Positions 23,025 to 30,375 of a stretch of 32,230 nucleotides of DNA are shown one piece after another (the first letter of the stretch is position 1; each line of letters starts with the position of its first letter). The translations under genes and the position numbers were made by a program. Origin of the DNA: CAWULT01 sp963923455 (GTDB lineage Bacteria; Acidobacteriota; Vicinamibacteria; Vicinamibacterales; UBA2999); the NCBI GenBank assembly GCA_963923455.1, contig CAWULT010000044.1:1-32230 (forward strand), written 5' to 3'. The notes below the pieces were generated by a model that saw nothing but the letters and a program-made list of their open reading frames with translations, ran no database searches and was not told the DNA's origin.

Positions 23025-23741
23025 ATGGTCATCGCGGCGCACGGCGCCACGCATCGGGGCCGGCGTGCGACGAACGAGGACGCGCTGCTGGTGGATCAGG
23101 ACGCCGGGTTGTTCGTCGTCGCGGACGGCATGGGCGGCCACAATGCCGGCGAAGTCGCGTCCGGAATGGCCATCGAGGCGCTGGCGCGGGTCGTGCGGGC
23201 CAGCACCGGGCGGTCGTCGGCGCTGCTGGAGGAGGCCGTTCGCGAGGCCAACGCGGAGATTTTCGCGGCCGCTGCCCGGCGTCCCGACTGCGCGGGCATG
23301 GGGACGACGGTCGCCGCCGTCCTGGTGACGGATGCCGGCGTGTCGATCGCCAGCGTCGGCGACTCCAGGGTTTACCGGCTGCGCGGCGGGCGCCTGGTCC
23401 AGCTCACCGAGGACGATTCCTGGATCTCGAAGATGCTGGGTGACGGCCCGCCGCTGACACAGGCCGAAATCGACCAGCACCCGATGCGGCACGTGCTGAC
23501 CGAGGTCGTGGGCGTGCGCGCGGACCTGCTGCCGAACGCACGTGAGACGGACGTGTCCACCGGAGACGTGTATCTGCTGTGCAGCGACGGACTGCACGGC
23601 GTGGTGCCGGCGCACGATCTGGCCGAACTGCTGGGGGCCTCGCACGACGTGCACGCCGTCACGGACGACCTCGTCCGCCGGGCGCTCAACGCCGGCGCGT
23701 CCGACAACGTCACCGCCGTCGTCCTGCGCTGCGACGGCTGA
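23025..23741 (+). CDS. PP2C-type Ser/Thr protein phosphatase
   Basis: The 238-residue protein has all the bacterial Stp/PrpC-type motifs: RRATNEDA (NED at 17-19), VADGMGGH (34-39), GMGTT (91-95), VGDSRVYRLR (112-120), CSDGL (186-190) and SDNVT (226-229). The metal-binding Asp residues are therefore kept. It removes phosphate from Ser/Thr residues, normally opposing a Hanks-type kinase; no kinase is encoded in this window. No membrane segment is seen. It is divergent from the TPR sigma54-type activator across a 48-bp gap with back-to-back promoters and the shared dyad, which suggests a common signalling task. The ATG has no ribosome binding site and probably starts a leaderless mRNA. Confidence 0.95.
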   Translation: MVIAAHGATHRGRRATNEDALLVDQDAGLFVVADGMGGHNAGEVASGMAIEALARVVRASTGRSSALLEEAVREANAEIFAAAARRPDCAGMGTTVAAVLVTDAGVSIASVGDSRVYRLRGGRLVQLTEDDSWISKMLGDGPPLTQAEIDQHPMRHVLTEVVGVRADLLPNARETDVSTGDVYLLCSDGLHGVVPAHDLAELLGASHDVHAVTDDLVRRALNAGASDNVTAVVLRCDG

Positions 23742-23756
23742 CGCGCCGGCGCGTCA
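23739..23756. terminator. Perfect 18-bp palindrome at the PP2C stop codon
   Basis: TGACGCGCCGGCGCGTCA reads the same on both strands and contains the PP2C stop codon. It lies 33 bases beyond the converging isomerase stop. As RNA it can form a GC hairpin with a small loop, plausibly a bidirectional terminator without T-run. Confidence 0.4.
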
Positions 23757-23789
23757 CGTACGAGCGAGCGGCGATCGGGACGCCGACGA

Positions 23790-25472
23790 TCAGGCCGTCG
23801 TGGCGCCGAGCAGCAGCAGTCCACCCCGCCGCAGGAGCGCCGCGTCGCGCCGGGGCAGGTGCAGGTGTACTGCGCGGCGGCCCGTGCGTTCGAGGGACTG
23901 GAAGTCGCCGAGCGCTTGGGCCATTTCGAGCACTCCGAACGAGAACGGCTCGCCCGGGACGGGCAGGTCCTCGGCCCCATCGGCGGTGATCAACACGAAC
24001 ACGCCCGTGTTCGGACCGCCCTTGTGGAGTTGCCCAGTCGAGTGCAGGTAGCGCGGCCCGTAGCCGAACATGGTCGCGCAACCGGTGGCCCGTGCCGCGG
24101 CGGTCCGCACGTCGTCGAGGGCGGCGCCGAGCGCCGCGTCGCCCGGCGGCAGGTAGGCGAGGAGCGTGATGTAGTCGCCCGCGTGGGCGAGCCGCGTCAC
24201 GCAGCCCTCTACGCCCTCGCTGGTCTGGCCGTCGGCGGCGTGGCTGACGGCCACCCGGAGCCCGTCCACCACGGCCTTCGGCGCCGGCGCGGGCAGCTGG
24301 CCGGTGGCCTGATACCGGTCGAGCAGGGCCCTCGTCGCGTCCTTGGCCTGCTGGACGTTCGGCTCGTCGAACGGGTTGATGCCCATCAGCAGGCCGGCGG
24401 CCGCCGTGGCCACCTCCCAGCGCAGGAACTCCGCACCGATGTCGTTGGGGCCGGCCATCGACAGTTCGGCGATCGGGGCGCCGGACGCCTGGGCGCGGGC
24501 CAGGAGGTCGGGGTCGGGCCGCTCGTTGCCCATCGTGATTGCCACGACCACGCGGTCCTGGCCGAACTGTGCTGCGGCGCCTTCACCCGTGATCGGGACG
24601 ACGCCCGCTCCCTGCTTGCCGGTGCTCTCGGCGACGAGCTGCTCGACCCACAAGCCGAACGACGCGAGAGCCGGCGGCGCGAGCAGCGTCAGCTTGTCTC
24701 GACCGGCGGCGGCGCCCGCGGCCATCAGCGCACCGAGCGCGAGTCCCGGGTTGTCCACGACCGGCGTCCGCCGGCACGCGTGTTCCATGGCGCGCGCCGC
24801 CGTCACCAGCGCGTCGAGGTCTGCCCCCATCAGCGCGGCCGGCACCATGCCGAAGAAGGACAGTGCGGAATACCGCCCGCCGATATCCGAGGGGTTGACG
24901 AACACGTCGCGGTAGCCCTCGTCGGCGGCGCGCCGATGCAGCGCCGTGCCCTCGTCGGTGATCGCGACCACGGCGGAGCCCCAAGGGGTGCGTCCGGCCT
25001 GCTGAATACGGCGGAAGGCCTCCGCGGCCATCGCATTCGGCTCGATCGTCGATCCCGACTTGCTCGCGAACACGAACAGCGTCGTCGCGGCACGGGCGAG
25101 CGCCGCGCGCACCTCGTCCGGATCCACCGAGTCGAGCATCCGGAAGTGGGGGTAGTCCTCCGCGACGCCGAGCACCTGGCGCAGCACCTCGGGGGCCAGG
25201 CTCGAACCGCCCATGCCCAGGAGCACGACGTCGGTGAAGCCGTCCGCGCGCACCGCGTCGACGAACGCCCGCAGCCGCGGCAGCGCCGGCGTGAGGAAGT
25301 CGAGGGCCGTCGTCCAGCCGAGCCGATTGGCGACCAGGCGCTGCACCGACGGGTCCGACGACCACCGCTCGCTCTGGCCCGACCAGATGGCGTCGAGGGC
25401 GTGCAGCGAAACCAGACGGGCGCAGGCCTCGTCGAACGGTTTGACGAGGGACGCGGGATGCAGCGCGAGCAC
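23790..25472 (-). CDS. pgi: Glucose-6-phosphate isomerase (transaldolase/isomerase-fusion type)
   Basis: The 560-residue protein has the isomerase SIS core: GMGGSSLAPEV (from 86), SKSGSTIEPN (137-146), DIGGRYSALSFFG (from 196), ESTGKQGAGVVPI and GINPFDEPNVQQAK. These match the sugar-binding and catalytic regions of phosphoglucose isomerase, which interconverts glucose-6-phosphate and fructose-6-phosphate. The sequence, including the C-terminal DYITLLAYLPPGD and SFGVLEMAQALGD parts, resembles the isomerase half of bifunctional transaldolase/isomerase proteins. No transaldolase domain is fused here, as the N-terminus is only about 80 residues ahead of the core. The GTG start lacks a ribosome binding site, and TATAGA ends about 11 bases before it. 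It converges on the PP2C gene. Confidence 0.9.
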   Translation of the reverse strand: MLALHPASLVKPFDEACARLVSLHALDAIWSGQSERWSSDPSVQRLVANRLGWTTALDFLTPALPRLRAFVDAVRADGFTDVVLLGMGGSSLAPEVLRQVLGVAEDYPHFRMLDSVDPDEVRAALARAATTLFVFASKSGSTIEPNAMAAEAFRRIQQAGRTPWGSAVVAITDEGTALHRRAADEGYRDVFVNPSDIGGRYSALSFFGMVPAALMGADLDALVTAARAMEHACRRTPVVDNPGLALGALMAAGAAAGRDKLTLLAPPALASFGLWVEQLVAESTGKQGAGVVPITGEGAAAQFGQDRVVVAITMGNERPDPDLLARAQASGAPIAELSMAGPNDIGAEFLRWEVATAAAGLLMGINPFDEPNVQQAKDATRALLDRYQATGQLPAPAPKAVVDGLRVAVSHAADGQTSEGVEGCVTRLAHAGDYITLLAYLPPGDAALGAALDDVRTAAARATGCATMFGYGPRYLHSTGQLHKGGPNTGVFVLITADGAEDLPVPGEPFSFGVLEMAQALGDFQSLERTGRRAVHLHLPRRDAALLRRGGLLLLGATTA

Positions 25473-25480
25473 GATGTATC

Positions 25481-25509
25481 GACTCTATAACATAATGAGA
25501 ATCAACGGG
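25481..25509. promoter_or_regulatory. AT-rich divergent promoter region of pgi and the tesA-like operon
   Basis: On the plus strand TATAAC (25486-25491) or CATAAT (25491-25496) can serve as -10 for the esterase gene at 25524. On the minus strand TATAGA lies about 11 bases before the pgi GTG. The 51-bp gap is the most AT-rich spot nearby. CATAATGAGAATCA (25491-25504) matches the first 14 bases of the Fur-box consensus in 12 positions, but the second half does not match. Confidence 0.4.
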
Positions 25510-25523
25510 ATGGAGTTGAACGC

Positions 25524-26237
25524 GTGACGACCTGGCGAATGGCGTGCGTGGCTGGGGTCATCGCGGCCCTGGCGACGGGATGCGGTGCAGGCGCTCCTGC
25601 GTCGGCCCCGCCCGCGGCCTCTGGCGCCGCCCCGGCGTCGGCTCCGCCGGCGGCGCCCGCGCCGGCCGCCGCGCGGCCGCGGATCGTGTTCCTTGGCGAC
25701 AGCCTGACCGCCGGCTACGGCCTCGACAAGGCGCAGGCCGTGCCGTCGCTGATCCAGGCGCGGCTCGACCGCGAGGGTTATCGCTACGAGGTGGTCAACG
25801 CGGGTGTCTCGGGCGACACGTCGGCGGGCGGCGTGAGCCGGCTGGACTGGTCGCTCGACGGAGACGTCAAGGTGCTCGTCGTCGAACTCGGCGGCAACGA
25901 CGGCCTGCGCGGTCTCCCGGTCGAGGCCCTGAAGCAGAACCTGACCACCATCATCACGCGCGCCCGCGCCCGCGGCATCACCGTGCTCCTCACGGGGATG
26001 GAGGCCCCGCCGAATTTCGGGCCGGCGTACACCAAGGCCTTCCGGCAGGTCTTCATCGACCTGGCGACGGAGTACCGGCTGCCGTTCGTCCCGTTCTACC
26101 TCGAAGGCGTGGCCGGGAATCCCGCCCTGAACATCGCCGATGGCATCCACCCCAACCCCGAGGGCGCGCGGATCGTCGAGCAGACGATCTGGCGCGCGCT
26201 CGAGCCGCTGATCGATCGCCATGATCGAACTTCGTAA
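25524..26237 (+). CDS. TesA-like SGNH/GDSL esterase (arylesterase/lysophospholipase), lipoprotein
   Basis: The 237-residue protein has a lipoprotein signal (VAGVIAALATGC, Cys20) and an Ala/Pro linker to about residue 50. The SGNH core follows: FLGDSLTAGYGL with nucleophile Ser60, NAGVSGDTSAGG, VVELGGNDGLRG and DGIHPNPEGA with the catalytic Asp and His. The full block set and the GMEAPPNFG segment are typical of TesA/arylesterases, which hydrolyse acyl esters and thioesters at the cell envelope. GGAG lies eight bases before the GTG. The last 17 bases overlap the start of the ABC ATPase gene, so both are in one operon. E. coli has tesA next to ybbA-ybbP, but divergent. Confidence 0.93.
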   Translation: MTTWRMACVAGVIAALATGCGAGAPASAPPAASGAAPASAPPAAPAPAAARPRIVFLGDSLTAGYGLDKAQAVPSLIQARLDREGYRYEVVNAGVSGDTSAGGVSRLDWSLDGDVKVLVVELGGNDGLRGLPVEALKQNLTTIITRARARGITVLLTGMEAPPNFGPAYTKAFRQVFIDLATEYRLPFVPFYLEGVAGNPALNIADGIHPNPEGARIVEQTIWRALEPLIDRHDRTS

Positions 26238-26901
26238 CGTCTCCAAGGTCGTCGACAGTGGCGGGCATCCGCTGACGATCCTCCACCCGCTCACGCGCTC
26301 GTTCGCGTCCGGCCAGTTCGTCGCCATCGTCGGCCCGTCGGGAAGCGGCAAGTCGACCCTGCTCGGCCTGCTGGCCGGGCTCGACGCGCCGACCACGGGG
26401 CAGATCCTGATCGACGGCACCGACATCACGGCGCTGTCGGAGGACGGGCTGGCGAGGCTGCGCGGCGAGAAGATCGGGTTCGTGTTCCAGTTCTTCCACC
26501 TGGTGCCGTCGCTGACCGCGATCGAGAACGTGCTGGTGCCGATGGAGATCGCGGGCCGCCGCGACGTCATGGCGCGCGCGCGGCAGCTCATCGACGAGGT
26601 GGGCCTGACCGACCGCGCGCACCACTATCCGTCGCAGCTCTCCGGCGGCGAGCAGCAGCGGATCGCGATTGCCCGCGCGCTGGCCAACGACCCGCCCATC
26701 CTGCTGGCCGACGAGCCGACCGGCAACCTCGACTCGCAGACGGGGCGCTTCATCATGGACCTGCTGCTGCGCGTGCGGCGTTTGCGCGGCACGACGCTGG
26801 TGCTCGTCACCCACGACCCGGAACTCGCGGGGCTGGCCGACACGCGCCTCGTGCTGCGGGACGGGCGGCCGGTCGACGAACCGGTGGGAGCCGCCGGGTG
26901 A
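26221..26901 (+). CDS. ABC transporter ATP-binding protein (YbbA/LolD-like)
   Basis: The 226-residue ATPase has Walker A GPSGSGKST (38-46), a Q-loop VFQ (88-90), signature LSGGEQQR (140-147), Walker B plus D-loop LLADEPTGNLD (to 171) and the H-loop VTHD. The sequence belongs to the MacB/LolD/YbbA group, whose partners are FtsX-like permeases. These act on the inner membrane on lipoproteins, lipids or peptides rather than by a classical transport channel. The ATG lies inside the esterase gene and its stop overlaps the permease start by four bases (GTGA). Context rather than sequence alone points to YbbA. Confidence 0.95.
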   Translation: MIELRNVSKVVDSGGHPLTILHPLTRSFASGQFVAIVGPSGSGKSTLLGLLAGLDAPTTGQILIDGTDITALSEDGLARLRGEKIGFVFQFFHLVPSLTAIENVLVPMEIAGRRDVMARARQLIDEVGLTDRAHHYPSQLSGGEQQRIAIARALANDPPILLADEPTGNLDSQTGRFIMDLLLRVRRLRGTTLVLVTHDPELAGLADTRLVLRDGRPVDEPVGAAG

Positions 26902-29435
26902 GGTTCGTCGTCCGGATGGCCTTGCGGGAGATCCGCGCGTCGTGGCGGCGCCTGATCTTCTTCTTCGTGTGCATCGCGATCGGCGTCGGCTCGATCGTCG
27001 CCCTGCGTTCGGTGATCCAGAGCGTCCGCGGCGCGCTGACGCGCGAGACGCGCACGCTCATCGCCTCCGACATCCTGATCACGAGCAACACGCCGTTCGG
27101 TCCGCGCGTCCGCGACCGCGTCGCGCAGGAGCAGCGCGCCGGCCGGATCGCGGAGGTGACCGAGGCGGTCGAGATTGCGACGATGGCGCGCCCGGCGGAC
27201 CCCGCCCGCACCGCCACGAAGATGGTCGAACTGCGGGCCGTGCAGCCGGCCTTTCCGTTCTACGGCTCCGTGACGCTGCGCGACGGTGCCTACTCGTACG
27301 ACCTGCTGCGCGACCACGGGGCCCTGGTCCGGCCCGAGTTCCTGGCGCAGCTCGACCTGCGCGTGGGCGATCGCATCGCGATCGGCACCGCGACTTTCGA
27401 GATCCGCGGGGTGATCGCCAACGAGCCGGGTCGCAGCCTGGGCGCGTTCAGCCTGGGTCCCAGGATCCTGATCGGCCTCGACGATCTCGAGGGTACGGGC
27501 CTGCTGGGATTCGGGAGCCGCCGCACCCATCAGTTGCTGGTGCGGGCGCCGGCCGCGACGGTACGCGCCCTGGGCGCGGCGCTCGGCGACGCTTTCCGCA
27601 ACGAGTTCGTCCGGGCCCGTGGCTACTGGGAGAACCAGGACCGCATCGGAGAGAACCTCGCCCGGGCGGAGAACTACCTGAGCCTCGTCGGACTCGTGAT
27701 CCTGATCCTCGGCGGCATCGGGGTGTCGAGCGTCACCCGCGTCTTCGTGCAGCAGAAGATCCGCAGTATCGCGATTCTGAAGTGCCTCGGCGGCTCGACG
27801 GCGCAGGTGCTCGCGGTCTACATGGCGCAGGTGCTCGCACTCGGGCTCGCTGGCAGCATCGCCGGCGTCGCCCTGGCCGCGTCGGCGGTGGCCGCCGTGC
27901 CGTCCTTCGTCGGCAGCCTCCCGGAGATGTTCCAGGTCGACTACGGCCTGACCGCCGGCGCGGTGGGACAGGGCCTGGCGGTGGGCCTGCTCGTCGCCGC
28001 GCTCTTCTCGGTGGTGCCGCTGCTCGAGGTGCGCCGCGTGAAGCCGTCGCTGCTGCTGCGGCAGGACGTGCCGGCATACCCCGGCGTCGACTGGCTGAAG
28101 TGGGGCGTCACGCTGGCGGTGGGCGCCGCGCTCGTGGGCGTGGCGTCGTGGCAGGCGGGCTCGGTGCGGGTCGGGCTGTTCCTGACCGCCGGCTTCGTCG
28201 CGACCGCGCTCGTGCTGCACCTGGCCGGCCTGGCGCTGATCTGGGCCGTGCAGCCGCTGCGCTTCGCGCGCTCGTTCGCCCTGCGGCAGGCCGTGCTCCA
28301 CGTCGTCAGGCCCGGCAACCAGACGCGCGTGATACTGCTGGCCGTTGGCCTGGGCGTCTTCTTCATCCTGGGCGTCCGCGGGCTGCAGGCGAACCTGTTG
28401 CGCGACTTCGCGATCCAGGCGGGCCCCGACGCGCCGGACATGTTCCTGATCGACATCCAGCCCGACCAGCAGGCGCCGCTGGTGGCCTACGTCGACGGCG
28501 AGAACGGCGCGGCCCCCGCGCCGGAGCCCATGCCGGTGCTGCGCGCGCGCGTGGTCGCCGTGCAGGGACGGGAGATCGCGCTGGACAGCTACGAGCAGGT
28601 GCGCGGGCGGAGCGGGCTGTCGCGCGAGTTCACGGTGACCTACCGGGCGGCGCTGCAGCCGAACGAGCAGGTCGTCGCCGGGCGGTGGTGGGATGCGGCG
28701 CCGTCGACGGGGGAGCCCGAGGTCTCGATCGAAGAGGGCTTCCTCGAGCGCAACCGCATTCAGGTGGGGGACCGGATCGACTTCGACGTGCTCGGACGCG
28801 TGATCACCGCGCGGGTCTCGAGTATCCGCCGCGTCGACTGGCAGGACTTCCGGGCCGGCGGCTTCATGTTCGTGTTCCGACCCGGTGTGTTCGACCGTGC
28901 GCCGCACACCTACATCGCCTCGCTCCAGGGGCCGCGTGACCCGGTGGCGCGCGCGCGGATGCAGGCGGGCCTCGTCGCGCGGTTCCCGAACGTGTCGGTC
29001 ATCGACCTGCGCGAGATCCTGGAGACGATCCAGGGGATCGTCGGCAACGTCACGCTGGCCGTCACCGTCGTCGGCGCGCTCGTGCTGCTGAGCGGTGTCC
29101 TGATTCTCGTGGGCGCCGTGTCGATGACCAAGTTCCGCCGCGTCTACGAGGCGGCGATCCTGAAGACGCTGGGGGCGAGTGGACGGCTGATCGCGACGAT
29201 GCTCGTGCTCGAATACGGCGTGCTGGGCGCGATCGCCGGCGCGGTCGGCGCCACGGGGGCGGTGGCCTTGAGCTGGGGCGTGGCGCGCTATGCGCTGGAG
29301 CTGCCGTGGGAGCCGGCGCCGCTGCTGACAGTGGCGGGGATCGTCGTCACGGCCGTCGTCGTGGCGGCCGTCGGCGTGCTCTCGAGTCTGGACGTACTGC
29401 GCCACAAGCCCCTGGCCACCCTCCGGGCGGAGTAG
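26898..29435 (+). CDS. FtsX-like ABC permease (YbbP-like)
   Basis: The 845-residue protein begins RFVVRMALREIRASWRRLIFFF, then a first membrane helix and a periplasmic MacB-PCD-like domain. Three helices follow around 255-380 with the FtsX motif (VFVQQKIRSIAILKCLGGS). A central pair of hydrophobic segments lies at about 395-500, a second periplasmic region follows, and a second FtsX unit ends the protein (VSMTKFRRVYEAAILKTLGAS, then LEYGVLGAIAGAVGATG). About ten membrane helices and the duplicated FtsX unit fit YbbP. With the ATPase it should form a complex at the inner membrane, and the co-encoded esterase suggests lipid-linked work. The GTG start overlaps the ATPase stop by four bases. Confidence 0.93.
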   Translation: MRFVVRMALREIRASWRRLIFFFVCIAIGVGSIVALRSVIQSVRGALTRETRTLIASDILITSNTPFGPRVRDRVAQEQRAGRIAEVTEAVEIATMARPADPARTATKMVELRAVQPAFPFYGSVTLRDGAYSYDLLRDHGALVRPEFLAQLDLRVGDRIAIGTATFEIRGVIANEPGRSLGAFSLGPRILIGLDDLEGTGLLGFGSRRTHQLLVRAPAATVRALGAALGDAFRNEFVRARGYWENQDRIGENLARAENYLSLVGLVILILGGIGVSSVTRVFVQQKIRSIAILKCLGGSTAQVLAVYMAQVLALGLAGSIAGVALAASAVAAVPSFVGSLPEMFQVDYGLTAGAVGQGLAVGLLVAALFSVVPLLEVRRVKPSLLLRQDVPAYPGVDWLKWGVTLAVGAALVGVASWQAGSVRVGLFLTAGFVATALVLHLAGLALIWAVQPLRFARSFALRQAVLHVVRPGNQTRVILLAVGLGVFFILGVRGLQANLLRDFAIQAGPDAPDMFLIDIQPDQQAPLVAYVDGENGAAPAPEPMPVLRARVVAVQGREIALDSYEQVRGRSGLSREFTVTYRAALQPNEQVVAGRWWDAAPSTGEPEVSIEEGFLERNRIQVGDRIDFDVLGRVITARVSSIRRVDWQDFRAGGFMFVFRPGVFDRAPHTYIASLQGPRDPVARARMQAGLVARFPNVSVIDLREILETIQGIVGNVTLAVTVVGALVLLSGVLILVGAVSMTKFRRVYEAAILKTLGASGRLIATMLVLEYGVLGAIAGAVGATGAVALSWGVARYALELPWEPAPLLTVAGIVVTAVVVAAVGVLSSLDVLRHKPLATLRAE

Positions 29436-29437
29436 CG

Positions 29438-29446
29438 TGCTAAGAT
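29438..29446 (+). promoter_or_regulatory. Extended -10 promoter before the DksA-like gene
   Basis: TGC-TAAGAT is an extended -10 element that begins two bases after the permease stop codon. The start point would be near 29453, giving a leader of about 47 bases. It would separate expression of the following genes from the tesA-like operon. Confidence 0.4.
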
Positions 29447-29499
29447 CGCAGGTTGTCGGGGGCGCCAGGCGCCTGCCCGAGGGAGCCTCAGGCGCATCT

Positions 29500-29838
29500 A
29501 TGGACGTCGAGATCTACCGGGACGCATTGCTCCGGAAGCAGGGAGAGCTGCTGGGTGGACCCGCTGCCAAGCCGCTGCAGTGGACCATGGAGAACAACTC
29601 CGGGCGCCAGGGCGACATGGCGGACCAGGCCAGCGGCACGAACGAAGTCCACATCCAGCTCAAGCTCAAGCAGACCGATGCGAAGATCCTGCAGGCCATC
29701 GAAGACGCGCTGCGACGCATCGAGCAGGGCACCTACGGGGTGTGCCGCGACTGCGGCGAGCCGATCGCCGAGGCGCGGCTGAACGCCATCCCGTGGACGC
29801 GGGTCTGCATCACCTGTAAGGAAAAGCAGAAGGCGTAG
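29500..29838 (+). CDS. DksA/TraR-family zinc-finger protein
   Basis: From the ATG at 29500 the protein has 112 residues; the frame is open back to 29437 but that part does not look like the family. An N-terminal helical region leads to D39-M-A-D-Q-A44, which matches the DxxDxA tip motif of DksA that reaches into the RNA polymerase secondary channel. A helix (EVHIQLKLKQTDAKILQAIEDALRRI, residues 49-74) follows, then a complete four-Cys zinc finger: Cys82, 85, 103 and 106 (C-x2-C-x17-C-x2-C, GVCRDCGEPI and RVCITC). Such proteins tune transcription with ppGpp. It is shorter than E. coli DksA (151 residues). The nearest GGGAG is about 14 bases upstream, a weak site. Confidence 0.9.
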   Translation: MDVEIYRDALLRKQGELLGGPAAKPLQWTMENNSGRQGDMADQASGTNEVHIQLKLKQTDAKILQAIEDALRRIEQGTYGVCRDCGEPIAEARLNAIPWTRVCITCKEKQKA

Positions 29839-29865
29839 GCGCGACCCCGCCGGAAAGCGTGACAC

Positions 29866-30369
29866 GTGCAGGACGAACTTCGACAGCTGCTCACCCGTAT
29901 CGCCGCCGAGAAGGTGGCGCTCATCGAGCGCCATGAAGCCGGGGCGCGCGTCGTCAGCCACTACGACTTCAACAACACCTATCAATACGTCGTCAACCGC
30001 GAGGAGACGCACCTGCAGTGGCTGCGTGACGCGTTGACCGAGCTGGACGCGCCGTTTCCGGCGTCGGCGTCGGCGCTGTCGGTGCCAGCCGTCGGCAAGG
30101 TGGGGAAGCAGGTCGACCCGTCGGCGTTCCGTGCCGTGCTCGAGGACGACGCGCGCCACCTCGCCGCGTTCGTCCAGCGCTGGCGCGAGCCGGTGTCGAA
30201 CCTGAAGCACGCGCGGAACCGGACGATGCTGGGTGTCCTGCTCGGTGAGTCGCAGGAGCACCAGCGCCTGTTCGAGCAGGCGGCCGCGGGCTTCGAGGAC
30301 GTGCTCGGCCGCCGGACCGGTGGCGTCGCCCGCGTGGGCGGCGTGCTGCCGGCACGCTGGCAGGAATAG
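29866..30369 (+). CDS. Ferritin-like helical protein of unknown function
   Basis: The 167-residue protein reads as four amphipathic helices: about 2-30, 34-60, 84-110 and 112-148. Acidic and His residues recur at positions that recall a di-iron four-helix bundle: E21/E24, E46-x2-H49 in NREETHLQWL, E93/D95/H98 in LEDDARHLAAF, and E128/E131/H132 in GESQEHQRLF. The spacing in the last helix departs from the canonical ExxH, so metal binding is uncertain. A role in iron or oxidative stress handling is only an inference. It starts with GTG 27 bases after the DksA-like gene and ends six bases before folK, so the three are probably co-transcribed. Confidence 0.6.
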   Translation: MQDELRQLLTRIAAEKVALIERHEAGARVVSHYDFNNTYQYVVNREETHLQWLRDALTELDAPFPASASALSVPAVGKVGKQVDPSAFRAVLEDDARHLAAFVQRWREPVSNLKHARNRTMLGVLLGESQEHQRLFEQAAAGFEDVLGRRTGGVARVGGVLPARWQE

Positions 30370-30375
30370 CCGCCC

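Noticed and set aside
22977..23654. N-terminal extension of the TPR activator to 23654
   Set aside because: This part is antisense to the well-supported PP2C gene and looks like a shadow sequence; a -10 box lies directly before the GTG at 22976.
26625..29405. 926-codon open frame on the minus strand
   Set aside because: Antisense to the YbbP-like permease; rich in His, Asp, Arg and Gln, without membrane segments or motifs.
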